Assembly (NCBI GenBank): GCA_900074745.1
Contig: LT598465.1
Location: 434,001 to 498,000 of the forward strand
Length of the DNA: 64,000 nt
From: Lachancea mirantina
Lineage: Eukaryota; Ascomycota; Saccharomycetes; Saccharomycetales; Saccharomycetaceae
Reading direction: 5' to 3'
Shown here: positions 10,683 to 18,961 of the stretch, piece by piece
Position numbering within the stretch: position 1 is the stretch's first letter
Layout: the number at the start of each line of letters is the position of its first letter
Position numbers and translations under genes: made by a program
Notes under the pieces: model-generated
What the model was told of the DNA's origin: nothing
The model's input: only the letters and a program-made list of their open reading frames with translations
Database searches by the model: none

Positions 10683-11319
10683 GCGGGCAATGGGCGGTGG
10701 GTTGACACGTAGACGATGGTGGTAGTGTTGGTGGTGGTGAAGTCTCAATAGACATGTTTGTTGTTGATTGCCACCGTGGATTGTTTGGAAAAAAATGAAT
10801 TGTCGTGCTGGACGATTTGTCTTTTAGATCACGTGAGTTTTTTCATATTCTTCTCCAGTTATGTTCGAGTTGTCGAAGAACGTCGACGACAAGACCGAAA
10901 TCTGAAACCGGATTCTTTTGATTATTGATTTCAGTTTCTGTATGTTGAGCTAATCTTTTGAATTTAAGCGCAGGTTCTTGCGTTTTTCTGGGGGTTCTGT
11001 GAGTTGTGATAGGGTGGGACAGCGTGTGTGAGTGCACGACAGAGAGAAAGCTTGTGGCAGGGAAATGATATATTCTTGTCGGCATTTAGACTGATTTGCT
11101 AAAACTTATTGGTTTGTCCTTCCGTTGTAAAATACTTTTCATTTTGACACTTATTTGTCTTAACAAGTGGTGTTGGACCTGGCCATCGCAGTTTGAGTGC
11201 GGTTGACATGATAGACATTGGTTGATTTGTTTTAAAATTGCGTGAAGAATTGATTCGATAACGGCAGAATTCCAGCTTTATCTGACTCTCTAGACTCAAA
11301 CCAAGCTTCAACATTTGAA

Positions 11320-11460
11320 ATGTGCGATTCGTGTATGTTAAAGTCTAATGGCGAAAGGTGTCAGCCCTTGGAGGATGCGATGAAACCTGGGAAACGTCGG
11401 AACCATAACAAATTCTCATGCTTTGGTTGCCCGTACGATTCTTGTTGGTCAGATATTTGA
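11320..11460 (+). other. Short Cys-rich open frame, function unknown
   Basis: The ATG at 11320-11322 opens 46 codons ending in TGA at 11458-11460. The product would carry six cysteines in a CxxC-x8-C and C-x2-C-x4-C arrangement (MCDSC, FGCPYDSC). This does not fit the Zn2Cys6 spacing, and no family is recognised. It may be chance. Confidence 0.12.
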
Positions 11461-12985
11461 GCCGTTGGGGTTTGATCCACTGTGCAGCTTTTGATTGCAA
11501 CTCGCAAGTACGTTCTGTTGTATCGTGACGTTACTAAATGAATCCGTGACCATTCAGGAGGAATTTCGACCTGATGATTGACTAAAGAGGCGCGTAATTA
11601 TCGGCATTGTTAATACGGTTCAGGGTGTAGTTTGGGTTTTTCTTTCCTAATGTGTAACATAAGGCAATGAAACAGGCCACTGATGTGGCTAGTGGCATCG
11701 CACCATCACATAGTTTCTACGTGGGAGTTTCGGAGCTATGCTTTGATTTCCGGATGAGCAGATGTTATAAAAATCTCTCTCTGGCAGTTCAGTGAGGCTT
11801 CATCCATTGTCATCTAGCTGTCTAGGCTTTTGGCTCTTCTTGTATTCATATATCCTGATAAAAAAATGAGATGTCAAATGAGGCTGATTTGAACTTTAAT
11901 ACTTTGTCCTCGATTTCGTTTTAAATCAAGAGTGAATGACTGATAAACATCATTTTAACGTCAGTGTTTATATGCAATGTGCTAGTAGAATCACCTTGAT
12001 ATCGACTGCATAAGGGAAACACTAAGAAATGGTTCATAGATCTTATCTAATGATATGCGCCCACCTTTCCAGAATTTATAGAAAGTAACCGTTGTCGGTA
12101 TCCAAAGTTGTTCCGATTTGATTCAACCATAGTGATTCTTAACAGTTAAATATATGCGGCTTGATTACTCTAATCTCATCGTATTTCTTAAACGTAGTAA
12201 AGATTTTGTCAATGCTGAATGTAGCCGAATCGATTGTCCCTTCTGGCTTGGCAATACTATCAATATGGCTACGGAGATTCTCCTTTTTTTGATAAAACTA
12301 ATGTCAATCGACTCTTTTCTGAGTTGTCCGACTTCTAAGACAAGGAAAAACAAGTTAGTGGATCTATCGAAGATCATTTATTTTCATATTTTTGAAACGA
12401 GTCTTGACGCTTTTGCCCATTGACATTCATTGCTGCCTTATTAAAATGCGATGTGAATACATTGCTCCACCTATTTAATGTGTTTCTCTTTCGACTTGAT
12501 CTTGACAGCGAATCGAGTATATTTATTAAAACTGGGTGGTTTTACCTCAAGCATGATAAACACAGTGTTGTAACTCTTCTAGCCATAACGCGTTTTTGTA
12601 ATTGAGTTTTCATAACCTATCAGACTTGATTTACGATAATTTTGTATCTTTCTGTAATCACTATCAGAGTTCTCAAACAATACACTTTAACTGACCATGT
12701 ATCTACTACTCGCCCCCATCGTATCTGGCTCTCAAAACAATTCTATGCATCTTCTATATTACGCTTTGTTTGTCGCTCAACTGACTCAGTAGTAAGTCCC
12801 CCTTGACACTGCAGCCCAATACATATATCTTGCAAACAACATAAGGAGTGCCAGTAATCTTCAAGTAGGCTCATCCAAATTCAAGACAGGAATCCCTCCC
12901 CCATCATTTCCAGTTTGATCCCACCATAAGGAATTCTGTCACTTACACCATGTGATACGCCAAGTATATAAGAACCTCTATAATA

Positions 12986-13347
12986 GATAAGAGTCAGCAA
13001 AACGGCATTTACCAGTTCGATCCAAAGGCCTGTAATCTCAAATTTGTATGCCTCATCCCAACCTACTCTCGGCTTTCCACATTCAACTCCCATTACTCGC
13101 ATCTTGGTCATTGCTGAAGACTCTCATTTCCCTAAAGATACCACAACTCAACCCACTTTTGATAAGGGTTCAAGCGTAAATGCTACCCCTACGACTGCTA
13201 TCAGTGACAAAGCACCTTATAATCATCCGAATCTGCTTCCGAGCCTTATCCGAATAGATGAGTTTTCTCAAAATCTCGGGCCGAGTTCTCGGCCCGAGGT
13301 TTCCGAAGTGCGATAAGGTGAACAATGGAACGCTTATCGCTGATAAG
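12986..13347. promoter_or_regulatory. GATAAG cluster upstream of the DAL5-type transporter
   Basis: Six GATAAG/CTTATC elements lie within about 360 bp: 12986-12991, 13161-13166, 13245-13250 (reverse), 13312-13317, 13333-13338 (reverse) and 13342-13347. The last two form a facing pair. Such clusters bind Gln3/Gat1 activators and Dal80/Gzf3 repressors in nitrogen catabolite repression, as at S. cerevisiae DAL5. A TATA box (TATAAAT, 13424-13430) lies 57 bp before the ATG, and a TGACTCA Gcn4-type site is at 12782-12788. Confidence 0.6.
13275..13298. promoter_or_regulatory. GC-rich perfect palindrome, likely Zn-cluster protein site
   Basis: Two 11-bp arms, CTCGGGCCGAG and CTCGGCCCGAG, are perfect reverse complements separated by TT. 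Each arm contains CGG-N-CCG or its equivalent. A near copy lies at 22436-22458 upstream of RCH1. A GATAAG follows 13 bp downstream. Confidence 0.5.
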
Positions 13348-13486
13348 CATAGCAACGATGAACAATCAATAGCTCTTAGTATGGTTGCCCTCGTCGATCC
13401 ATCGATGTACTGGTCTAAGCAAGTATAAATAACTAATCGCAGGCGAAGAAGCCGAGGTTCTTGGAGTTCATCAAACCGCATCAGCG

Positions 13487-14965
13487 ATGAGTAAAGTTTC
13501 CACTACTGAAAAGTCACCACAAGTTGTCGATGTTGAAACCGGTGTTTTAGAAGACATATCCGATTCGATATCGCAAGTAAGTCAACCAATTGACAAATCA
13601 CTGCGTTGGAGAATTGATTTGCGGATTTTGCCCTTTTGTATGGCCATTTATTTCTTACAGTATCTGGACAAAACGTTACTCAATTATGCTGCAGTCATGG
13701 GTATTAAGAAACATTTGCACGGAGATCAATTCAGCGACTTGGGCACAATCTTCTACGTGGGATACCTTGCTGCTGAGCCCTTATCTGGGTTTTTGATCCA
13801 GAAACTTCCAGTGGGCAAATTTTTAGGAATTAATGTAACACTGTGGGGGATCATCGTGTGTTTCCATGCGGCTACAAAAAGCTATCCGGGGCTCATGATT
13901 GTTAGAACATTGTTGGGGATTTTCGAAGCTTCTGTTGCCGGGTGTCTCATTCAAATTACAGGTATGTGGTGGACCAGCTCAGAACAATCTAGAAGAACTG
14001 GGTTATGGTACATGCAAATTGGTGTAGGTCAAATCGTCGGTTCAGGTTTGTCATACGGATTCCAACATGTTGTATCAAAAAAAGTCGCCAGTTGGCAAAT
14101 TCTGTTCATATTCATGGGCTGCCTTACATTTCTTGTCGGTATCGCAACAATTGTGTTTCTACCGGACAGTCCTCAGACATGCCGGTTCCTAAACGAAAAA
14201 GAAAGACGTGAGGCAATTCGCCACGTAAAGGTTAATCAAGTTGGCACTGACAATAAAACCATCAAATGGTTTCATCTCAAAGAATTATTACTCCAGGACA
14301 AACAAACGTGGCTCTTGTTTTTCATCACGGTTTTAACGATGATCACGAACGGTGCCGTGTCCACTTTTACCAGTGTTATAATTTCGACCTTTGGGTTCAG
14401 CAATGAAAGGGCGACCTTAATCCAAATGCCATCGGGCGCAGTATCCATTTTAGCCACAATTGCGTGTTCTTATTTGGCTGGGTACATTGGAGAAAGAGCC
14501 GTTATTATGGCATGCGTGTGTCTTCCCTCAGTACTCGGAGCCATCTTGTTGATTACACTTGGCCATTCTCAGAAAGTTGGCAAACTGTTTGGTGTATACT
14601 TGCTGAATTTTGCACCCGCCATTTTACCCATGATTTACAATTGGAACTCTGTCAATACTTCAGGCCATACCAAGCGGGTCACCAGAAATGCACTCACACT
14701 TATAGCGTTCTGCATCGGTAATTTGATTGGACCTCAAATGTTTAAGGCAAAAGACGCTCCACATTATACTCCAGCTAAGATCGGTCTCATAGTGCAGCTT
14801 GCCGTAGCAGCTTGCCTGTGCATTGTCCTAAGATTCGTAGTGGTACGTGAAAACAAGTTGCGCGACTCGCAGACAGCGGGAATAGATCCCGTTGAATTAA
14901 CCAGAGATGTGACGGTCTTGGATTTGACCGACATTGAAAACAAAGCTTTCAGATATAAGTACTGA
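13487..14965 (+). CDS. DAL5-type (allantoate permease family) MFS transporter
   Basis: The 492-residue protein has about twelve predicted membrane segments and the features of the anion:cation symporter branch of the major facilitator superfamily that includes S. cerevisiae Dal5, Yct1, Thi73 and Tna1. The first segment carries FCMAIYFLQYLDKTLLNYA. VRTLLGIFEASVAG and the PDSPQTCRFLNEKER loop are typical, as is NWNSVNTSGHTKRVTRNA in the second half. Substrate cannot be read from sequence; allantoate, ureidosuccinate, small peptides, cysteine or nicotinate are options in the family. A dense GATAAG cluster upstream argues for a nitrogen-controlled scavenging permease. The gene lies in inserted material absent between SEC23 and SMX3 in S. 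cerevisiae. Confidence 0.85.
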   Translation: MSKVSTTEKSPQVVDVETGVLEDISDSISQVSQPIDKSLRWRIDLRILPFCMAIYFLQYLDKTLLNYAAVMGIKKHLHGDQFSDLGTIFYVGYLAAEPLSGFLIQKLPVGKFLGINVTLWGIIVCFHAATKSYPGLMIVRTLLGIFEASVAGCLIQITGMWWTSSEQSRRTGLWYMQIGVGQIVGSGLSYGFQHVVSKKVASWQILFIFMGCLTFLVGIATIVFLPDSPQTCRFLNEKERREAIRHVKVNQVGTDNKTIKWFHLKELLLQDKQTWLLFFITVLTMITNGAVSTFTSVIISTFGFSNERATLIQMPSGAVSILATIACSYLAGYIGERAVIMACVCLPSVLGAILLITLGHSQKVGKLFGVYLLNFAPAILPMIYNWNSVNTSGHTKRVTRNALTLIAFCIGNLIGPQMFKAKDAPHYTPAKIGLIVQLAVAACLCIVLRFVVVRENKLRDSQTAGIDPVELTRDVTVLDLTDIENKAFRYKY

Positions 14966-14966
14966 A

Positions 14967-15180
14967 AATGCATATGAAAGAATTAATCAACTTGGCACTT
15001 TCATATAATTGGACATAAATGAAAGTATTGGATCCCCTGATTTCCTAACGCTTGATTGATGATCAATTGAATATTTACCTGGAAATATGATATTTAGATA
15101 TACTTGCTGAACTGAACAGGGAGAACCAAGAAACATCTTCAATTTTGAACCGATATATTCGTTGGAAGGAGATAGCGAGA
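14967..15180 (+). repeat. Dispersed repeat, copy A (pairs with 18088-18310)
   Basis: About 200 bp just 3' of the transporter stop match 18088-18310 in the same orientation. The best-conserved parts are ACATAAATGAAAGT, CTTGATTGATGATCAATTGA and ATATGATATTTAGATA. The copies differ by many substitutions and a roughly 30-bp length difference, so they are old. It could be a decayed solo LTR-type remnant or a segmental duplication; no element ends are clear. Confidence 0.6.
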
Positions 15181-15694
15181 AAGTGATATCATCACGTGAC
15201 CATAATGACAGATTGTAACAAAAGCGATTTGAACGGGAGGTCCCAATCTGAGTCATCGGAAGCCGCAGAGCTCAGGCCATCATGGAGATGAGTGCGGTAG
15301 GTGGAAATGGTATTGCAGCATCCTATGAACGGGAAGGTTGTGTGAGGTTTAGAGTGGTCTTGCTGTCAAAACAATTACCGGGAAATACAGCTGTATGAGT
15401 TAAACATTTCAGGAATCTATCGACCCCCGACGCAGTTAACCTCACTCGATACATTACTATATATTGGTTGCAAGCGGGTGTTTTAGGCGGCACCTTTTCC
15501 TTTCAGGCCCGTGACTTGGATGTCTCGGTCTTGTCAAGCATCAATGACTTTTTTCAAAGTCATAATATGGTTGTCGGAAAATGGCTGGCAGAGATTGCAA
15601 GGTCATATAAATTGTACCTATAGCTGCGTGCAGAGATCGATCATAAGAGCATTACCATAGTGGAGAGATCTCTGACGGCACGCAAATATAGATC
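15181..15694. promoter_or_regulatory. Promoter region of the second MFS transporter gene
   Basis: This holds a CACGTG near 15194-15199, a perfect 8-bp inverted repeat (ATGACTTT/AAAGTCAT, 15544-15563) and a TATA-like CATATAAAT near 15604-15612, about 85 bp before the ATG. No gene is seen. Confidence 0.35.
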
Positions 15695-17302
15695 ATGACC
15701 TCGTTACACAAAGCGTCGACGAAGGTAGAGACCAGAATCCTCGAGGCTCAAGCAACTGAAAGCGAGAATGCTGATGATTACTGGAGAGAAAGAGTACCCG
15801 CCGACATTGAATTAACCGCAGAGGACTATGAGTTCTTGAAAATCAAGGTGGTGCACCAGCCTTGGTACAAATATTTCTCTCCGACCGATACGCCAGATGA
15901 GCGCAAGCTCATTGTAAAGCTCGATTTACTGATTTTGATATACTTGTTTTTGTCATCTTTCGTCAAGACGCTGGATTCCAGCGCAGTACCCTATGCGTAC
16001 GTTTCCGGTATGAAGGAGGACCTGAAGATGTTTGGCAATCAGCTGACCTACCAGGGCTCGTGCTACATGGCTGGGTTTATCGTGGGGCAGATTCCGCTAA
16101 CGATGCTCGCGACTAAACTGCCAATCCACATATATCTGCCGGCCATGGACGTGGTGTGGGCCATGTTCACGCTCTTCATCTTCAAAATAAAGTCGTACCA
16201 GCAGCTGTACGCGCTACGGTTCTGCACAGGCCTGTTTGGGTCGTTTTTCTTCCCGACCGTGCAATTCATTATCGGATCTTGGTATAAGAAAACCGAGATC
16301 GCGCTAAGATCCGCACTGTACTTCACCGCGTCGCAGGCCGGCTCCATGGCCACGGGGTACATTCAGGCTGCTGCTTATAGGAATCTGTCCGGGAAAGCGT
16401 GGCTCGAGGGCTGGCAGTGGCTCTACGTTCTGGCGTTCATCATCACCGTTCCAGTCTCGCTGTACGGATACTTCACACTGCCCGGATTGCCGGAGTCGCT
16501 GAGGCCGAGGCGCACAAACCATTCGCGCCTAGTGCGTCTCTTCACGGGCTTTTCCTTCTTGAACGAAAAAGAGCGGAAACTGGCGCGTTTGCGCATGATT
16601 CGAGAAGGCCGCCCCACTGGCCAGAAATTCCAAGTCTCTGTGCTCCTGCGTTGCGTGAAAGGGTATCGATTCTGGGTTTTGGTTGTGTTTGCTATCTTCT
16701 TCTCGCAAGCGGACGGCATTAGCTCAAACAGCGGGCTCACGTTGTGGCTCGACGCCGAAAACTACTCGAGCTACCAGGTGAATGTGATAACCACCGTTAT
16801 TCCTGCAGTGACAATCGTGTTTTCCCTGCTCAACGCCATAATCGTCGACAGCTGGAAAAACGTGTCCTGGTCCTATCCCGCCATAATTGCCTACGTTGCC
16901 ATTCTCAATATGATCGCTGGCATCATTCTTGTGGTGTGGAATGTGAGCAAGGGCGGTATTTTATTTGCGTTCTTCTTGTCCGGCACTGCCGACAGTATCG
17001 CTGCTGTACTGTATTCTTGGGCCAATCTAATATGTTCCGACAATGCTCTGGAAAGAGCTCTTACTCTCAGCAGTATGAACACCTTGGGAAACACTTTTGC
17101 GGTGTGGGTGCCACTGTTCGTGTGGAAGACCGTGGACGCGCCGAGATATGTCAAGGGCTACGCCTACAACATCGCACTCGACGCAATGATGTTGCTGATG
17201 CTACCTTCTCTGGTGTGGCTGCACAGGAGCCAGAAACACGCGTGGGCATCTCCGAGATTCGAGCTCAAAACGCTACAGGAGTCGGTGAAGGCTGTAGAGT
17301 AG
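15695..17302 (+). CDS. FEN2/VHT1/SEO1-type MFS transporter
   Basis: The 535-residue product is a second ACS-family major facilitator, but from the pantothenate/biotin transporter branch. The motif YAYVSGMKEDLKMFGNQLTY matches the FEN2/VHT1 signature (NAYISGMKEDLKMVGNDLT in S. cerevisiae Fen2). Later motifs FPTVQFIIGSWYKKTE, ALYFTASQAGSMATGYIQ and SWANLICSDNALERALTLSSMN also match. An approximately 90-residue hydrophilic N-terminus precedes the first membrane segment. Substrate could be pantothenate, biotin or another small carboxylate. The gene is in the same orientation as the preceding transporter, 729 bp apart, and the two are clearly different subfamilies rather than a recent tandem duplicate. 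Confidence 0.83.
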   Translation: MTSLHKASTKVETRILEAQATESENADDYWRERVPADIELTAEDYEFLKIKVVHQPWYKYFSPTDTPDERKLIVKLDLLILIYLFLSSFVKTLDSSAVPYAYVSGMKEDLKMFGNQLTYQGSCYMAGFIVGQIPLTMLATKLPIHIYLPAMDVVWAMFTLFIFKIKSYQQLYALRFCTGLFGSFFFPTVQFIIGSWYKKTEIALRSALYFTASQAGSMATGYIQAAAYRNLSGKAWLEGWQWLYVLAFIITVPVSLYGYFTLPGLPESLRPRRTNHSRLVRLFTGFSFLNEKERKLARLRMIREGRPTGQKFQVSVLLRCVKGYRFWVLVVFAIFFSQADGISSNSGLTLWLDAENYSSYQVNVITTVIPAVTIVFSLLNAIIVDSWKNVSWSYPAIIAYVAILNMIAGIILVVWNVSKGGILFAFFLSGTADSIAAVLYSWANLICSDNALERALTLSSMNTLGNTFAVWVPLFVWKTVDAPRYVKGYAYNIALDAMMLLMLPSLVWLHRSQKHAWASPRFELKTLQESVKAVE

Positions 17303-17738
17303 TATTTCATCATTTTTCCATGTTGCAACATCGCACTTAGAGACCGAACTGCGAATCGAAACACCGATCTTTTGTCAAACGCCCACTTGCCCATTCATTT
17401 TTTGAACCCTCCATCGGATTTAACACGTTGCCTTATGATATAATGATCCTCGTTTCATGCGCTGACGAGCTATGCTCATCAGTTCCCCAGTTCTCGACTG
17501 ACGTTATGATCATCGTCATCATGATCTATCAGATTATGACACTCGAGGTCGACGACGATAAGTTACCAAGTAAACCCTCGAGTCATTTGGATCTAAAGCG
17601 AGAAGCAAACCGGCAATGAGAGGTAACCCCTGGTATTTTCACGCGATTGTCCGCTGGTAGGGCTGTTTCGCTTAACAAAACATTCTCCGCTCTTCCTGTG
17701 AGTTCGTTTCGCTTTCTTACGGCTGCTAGCTGGTTGTC
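17303..17738. other. Intergenic stretch between transporter gene and GGT relic
   Basis: No gene is seen. The right part (from about 17640, CGATTGTCC) resembles the 3' flank of the intact gamma-glutamyltransferase at about 18900, so the duplication that produced the relic included some 3' flanking DNA. Confidence 0.4.
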
Positions 17739-18090
17739 TCAGATTAAGAGAATGGCATACCCATCGCCTTGCTTGTCGCTTCCTGCTGAGTACGAAAAGC
17801 TGTTAGATTCGGCCAGCTCGGTTTCTTTAATTATCTGACCACGGTCTAAAAGTTGGCGCTCGGCGCCGCTTATGACCTCGACATCGTGCCTTAGGTGGCG
17901 AAAAACTCCAACGCTGGTTTCGACAAGTCTTCCTCGGCTGACACTAGTGTTACTGGGGTAGATGCGGGGCCGTGAGACCCAAGGTCGCGGACTAGAGAAA
18001 CAAATTTGGGATTTGGCGAGAGACAGATTCGGAGACAGTCCAAAGATTCTTGCAGTGACTGTTGCAAGGGGATCCTATACTGGAAGTGCT
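17739..18090 (-). pseudogene. Relic of a gamma-glutamyltransferase C-terminus
   Basis: On the minus strand this encodes segments that match the last 115 or so residues of the intact gamma-glutamyltransferase at 18962-20725. LRICLSPNPKF, LGSHGPASTPVTLVS and, after a frameshift near 17900, RGQIIKETE and FSYSAGSDKQGDGYAI all align. The stop corresponding to the intact gene's end is at 17739-17741. The upstream three quarters of the gene, including the autoprocessing threonine, are missing, and the break coincides with the start of dispersed repeat copy B. Divergence from the intact copy is considerable, so the duplication is not recent. A functional product is not expected. Confidence 0.85.
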
Positions 18091-18310
18091 CATGAAGGAA
18101 TAAATGTTGTACTTTCATACAACTGGACATAAATGAAAGTTTTAGATTCCTTTGATATCTCAACACTTGATTGATGATCAATTGAAGTGTGGGGCCTGAT
18201 GTAGTCAAATGAAAATTAAACTGGAAGTATGATATTTAGATACTTACCGAACAGCATGAACAAAGGAATGAATATCTTCAATTTGAATAAGATAATATAT
18301 GAATGAAAAG
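18088..18310 (+). repeat. Dispersed repeat, copy B (pairs with 14967-15180)
   Basis: This same-orientation match to copy A carries an extra segment of about 30 bp near 18187-18216. It directly abuts the truncated end of the gamma-glutamyltransferase relic, suggesting it marks an insertion or recombination breakpoint. Old and decayed; a solo LTR-type remnant is one possible origin. Confidence 0.6.
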
Positions 18311-18961
18311 AACTACCGTTGAGGTATTCCGGCTCGGTTCCCCTCCTCCAAGCGACCTGTGATGGATTTGACGAATTTTGGCGGTCTCGACGGCAATGGC
18401 TAGATTATCGCTTTGTCTTTTTGGATACCGACATAAATCGATGAACGAGGCACGATTTGAAACTCACGATGCTTCAGGCAAACGCTATAGCTTGGTAAAT
18501 ATCTCAGAATTGAACCTGTCGAACGCCCACGATACTTCATATCAGTAACTTGGTCAACTAGTACAAAGCACGTGATAACCGACGACGTTTTGGGATCGAG
18601 ACCTTGAGCAGATGTCGATGATGCTGACGAGTTCCTGTGCCGCGGAGGCCCAGCGCCATTTGAACGGACATTTCCAAATATCAATACTTTTAAATGCTGA
18701 AAGCTTGCTTTCTATACGTTACATGATTTTTTGAATTTAGCACGGCTTCAACAAGCTAGACACTTTTCGTAACACCGATATTCGAAATCAAACTCTGATT
18801 CGGAATTCGTCAATTATTAAAAGTGTATCCAAGTGCTAAATCTGTCTTTCGGCGGCGATTTTCATGCTAAAGGGGTTGATTAATTTAAATGAATATTTTA
18901 TGCGATTGTCCATGATCTCTGCAGCAACCCAGTAAGTTTTTGTACTTACGCTAAACCCTGC
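18311..18961. other. Intergenic stretch downstream of the intact GGT gene
   Basis: No gene is recognised. A 94-codon frame on the minus strand (18400-18684) has no recognisable features. The stretch contains a CACGTG near 18569 and the GGT 3' flank. Confidence 0.3.

Larger units (their letters stand above)
10683..13486. other. 2.8-kb gene-poor region between SEC23 and a DAL5-type transporter gene
   Basis: No convincing gene is seen. The frames of 60-103 codons present resemble nothing I recognise and have unremarkable composition. A plausible orphan promoter sits near 11760-11870: TATAAAAA at about 11765, then an A-rich context before an ATG (11867) whose frame closes after 8 codons. A Cys-rich frame of 46 codons lies at 11320-11460. 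The right end (12986-13347) is the GATA-rich promoter of the next gene. A decayed gene or a long non-coding RNA is possible but unproven. Confidence 0.4.

Noticed and set aside
8430-10725. Many 60-100-codon frames on the opposite strand of SEC23, NUP116, IOC4, ERB1 and other genes
   Set aside because: They lie wholly inside well-conserved genes in other frames, lack homology and reflect codon composition.
10682-10748. His/Arg-rich 22-residue N-terminal extension of Sec23
   Set aside because: Not conserved; the second ATG matches the family start exactly.
11320-11460. Cys-rich frame as a Zn2Cys6 factor or metallothionein
   Set aside because: Cysteine spacing fits neither; left only as a low-confidence frame.
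16744-17340. 198-codon frame overlapping the second MFS transporter
   Set aside because: Same strand, different frame, within a conserved transporter; no homology.
14967-18310. Intact retrotransposon or DNA transposon around the dispersed repeat
   Set aside because: No integrase, reverse transcriptase or transposase segments are seen; only two decayed repeat copies.
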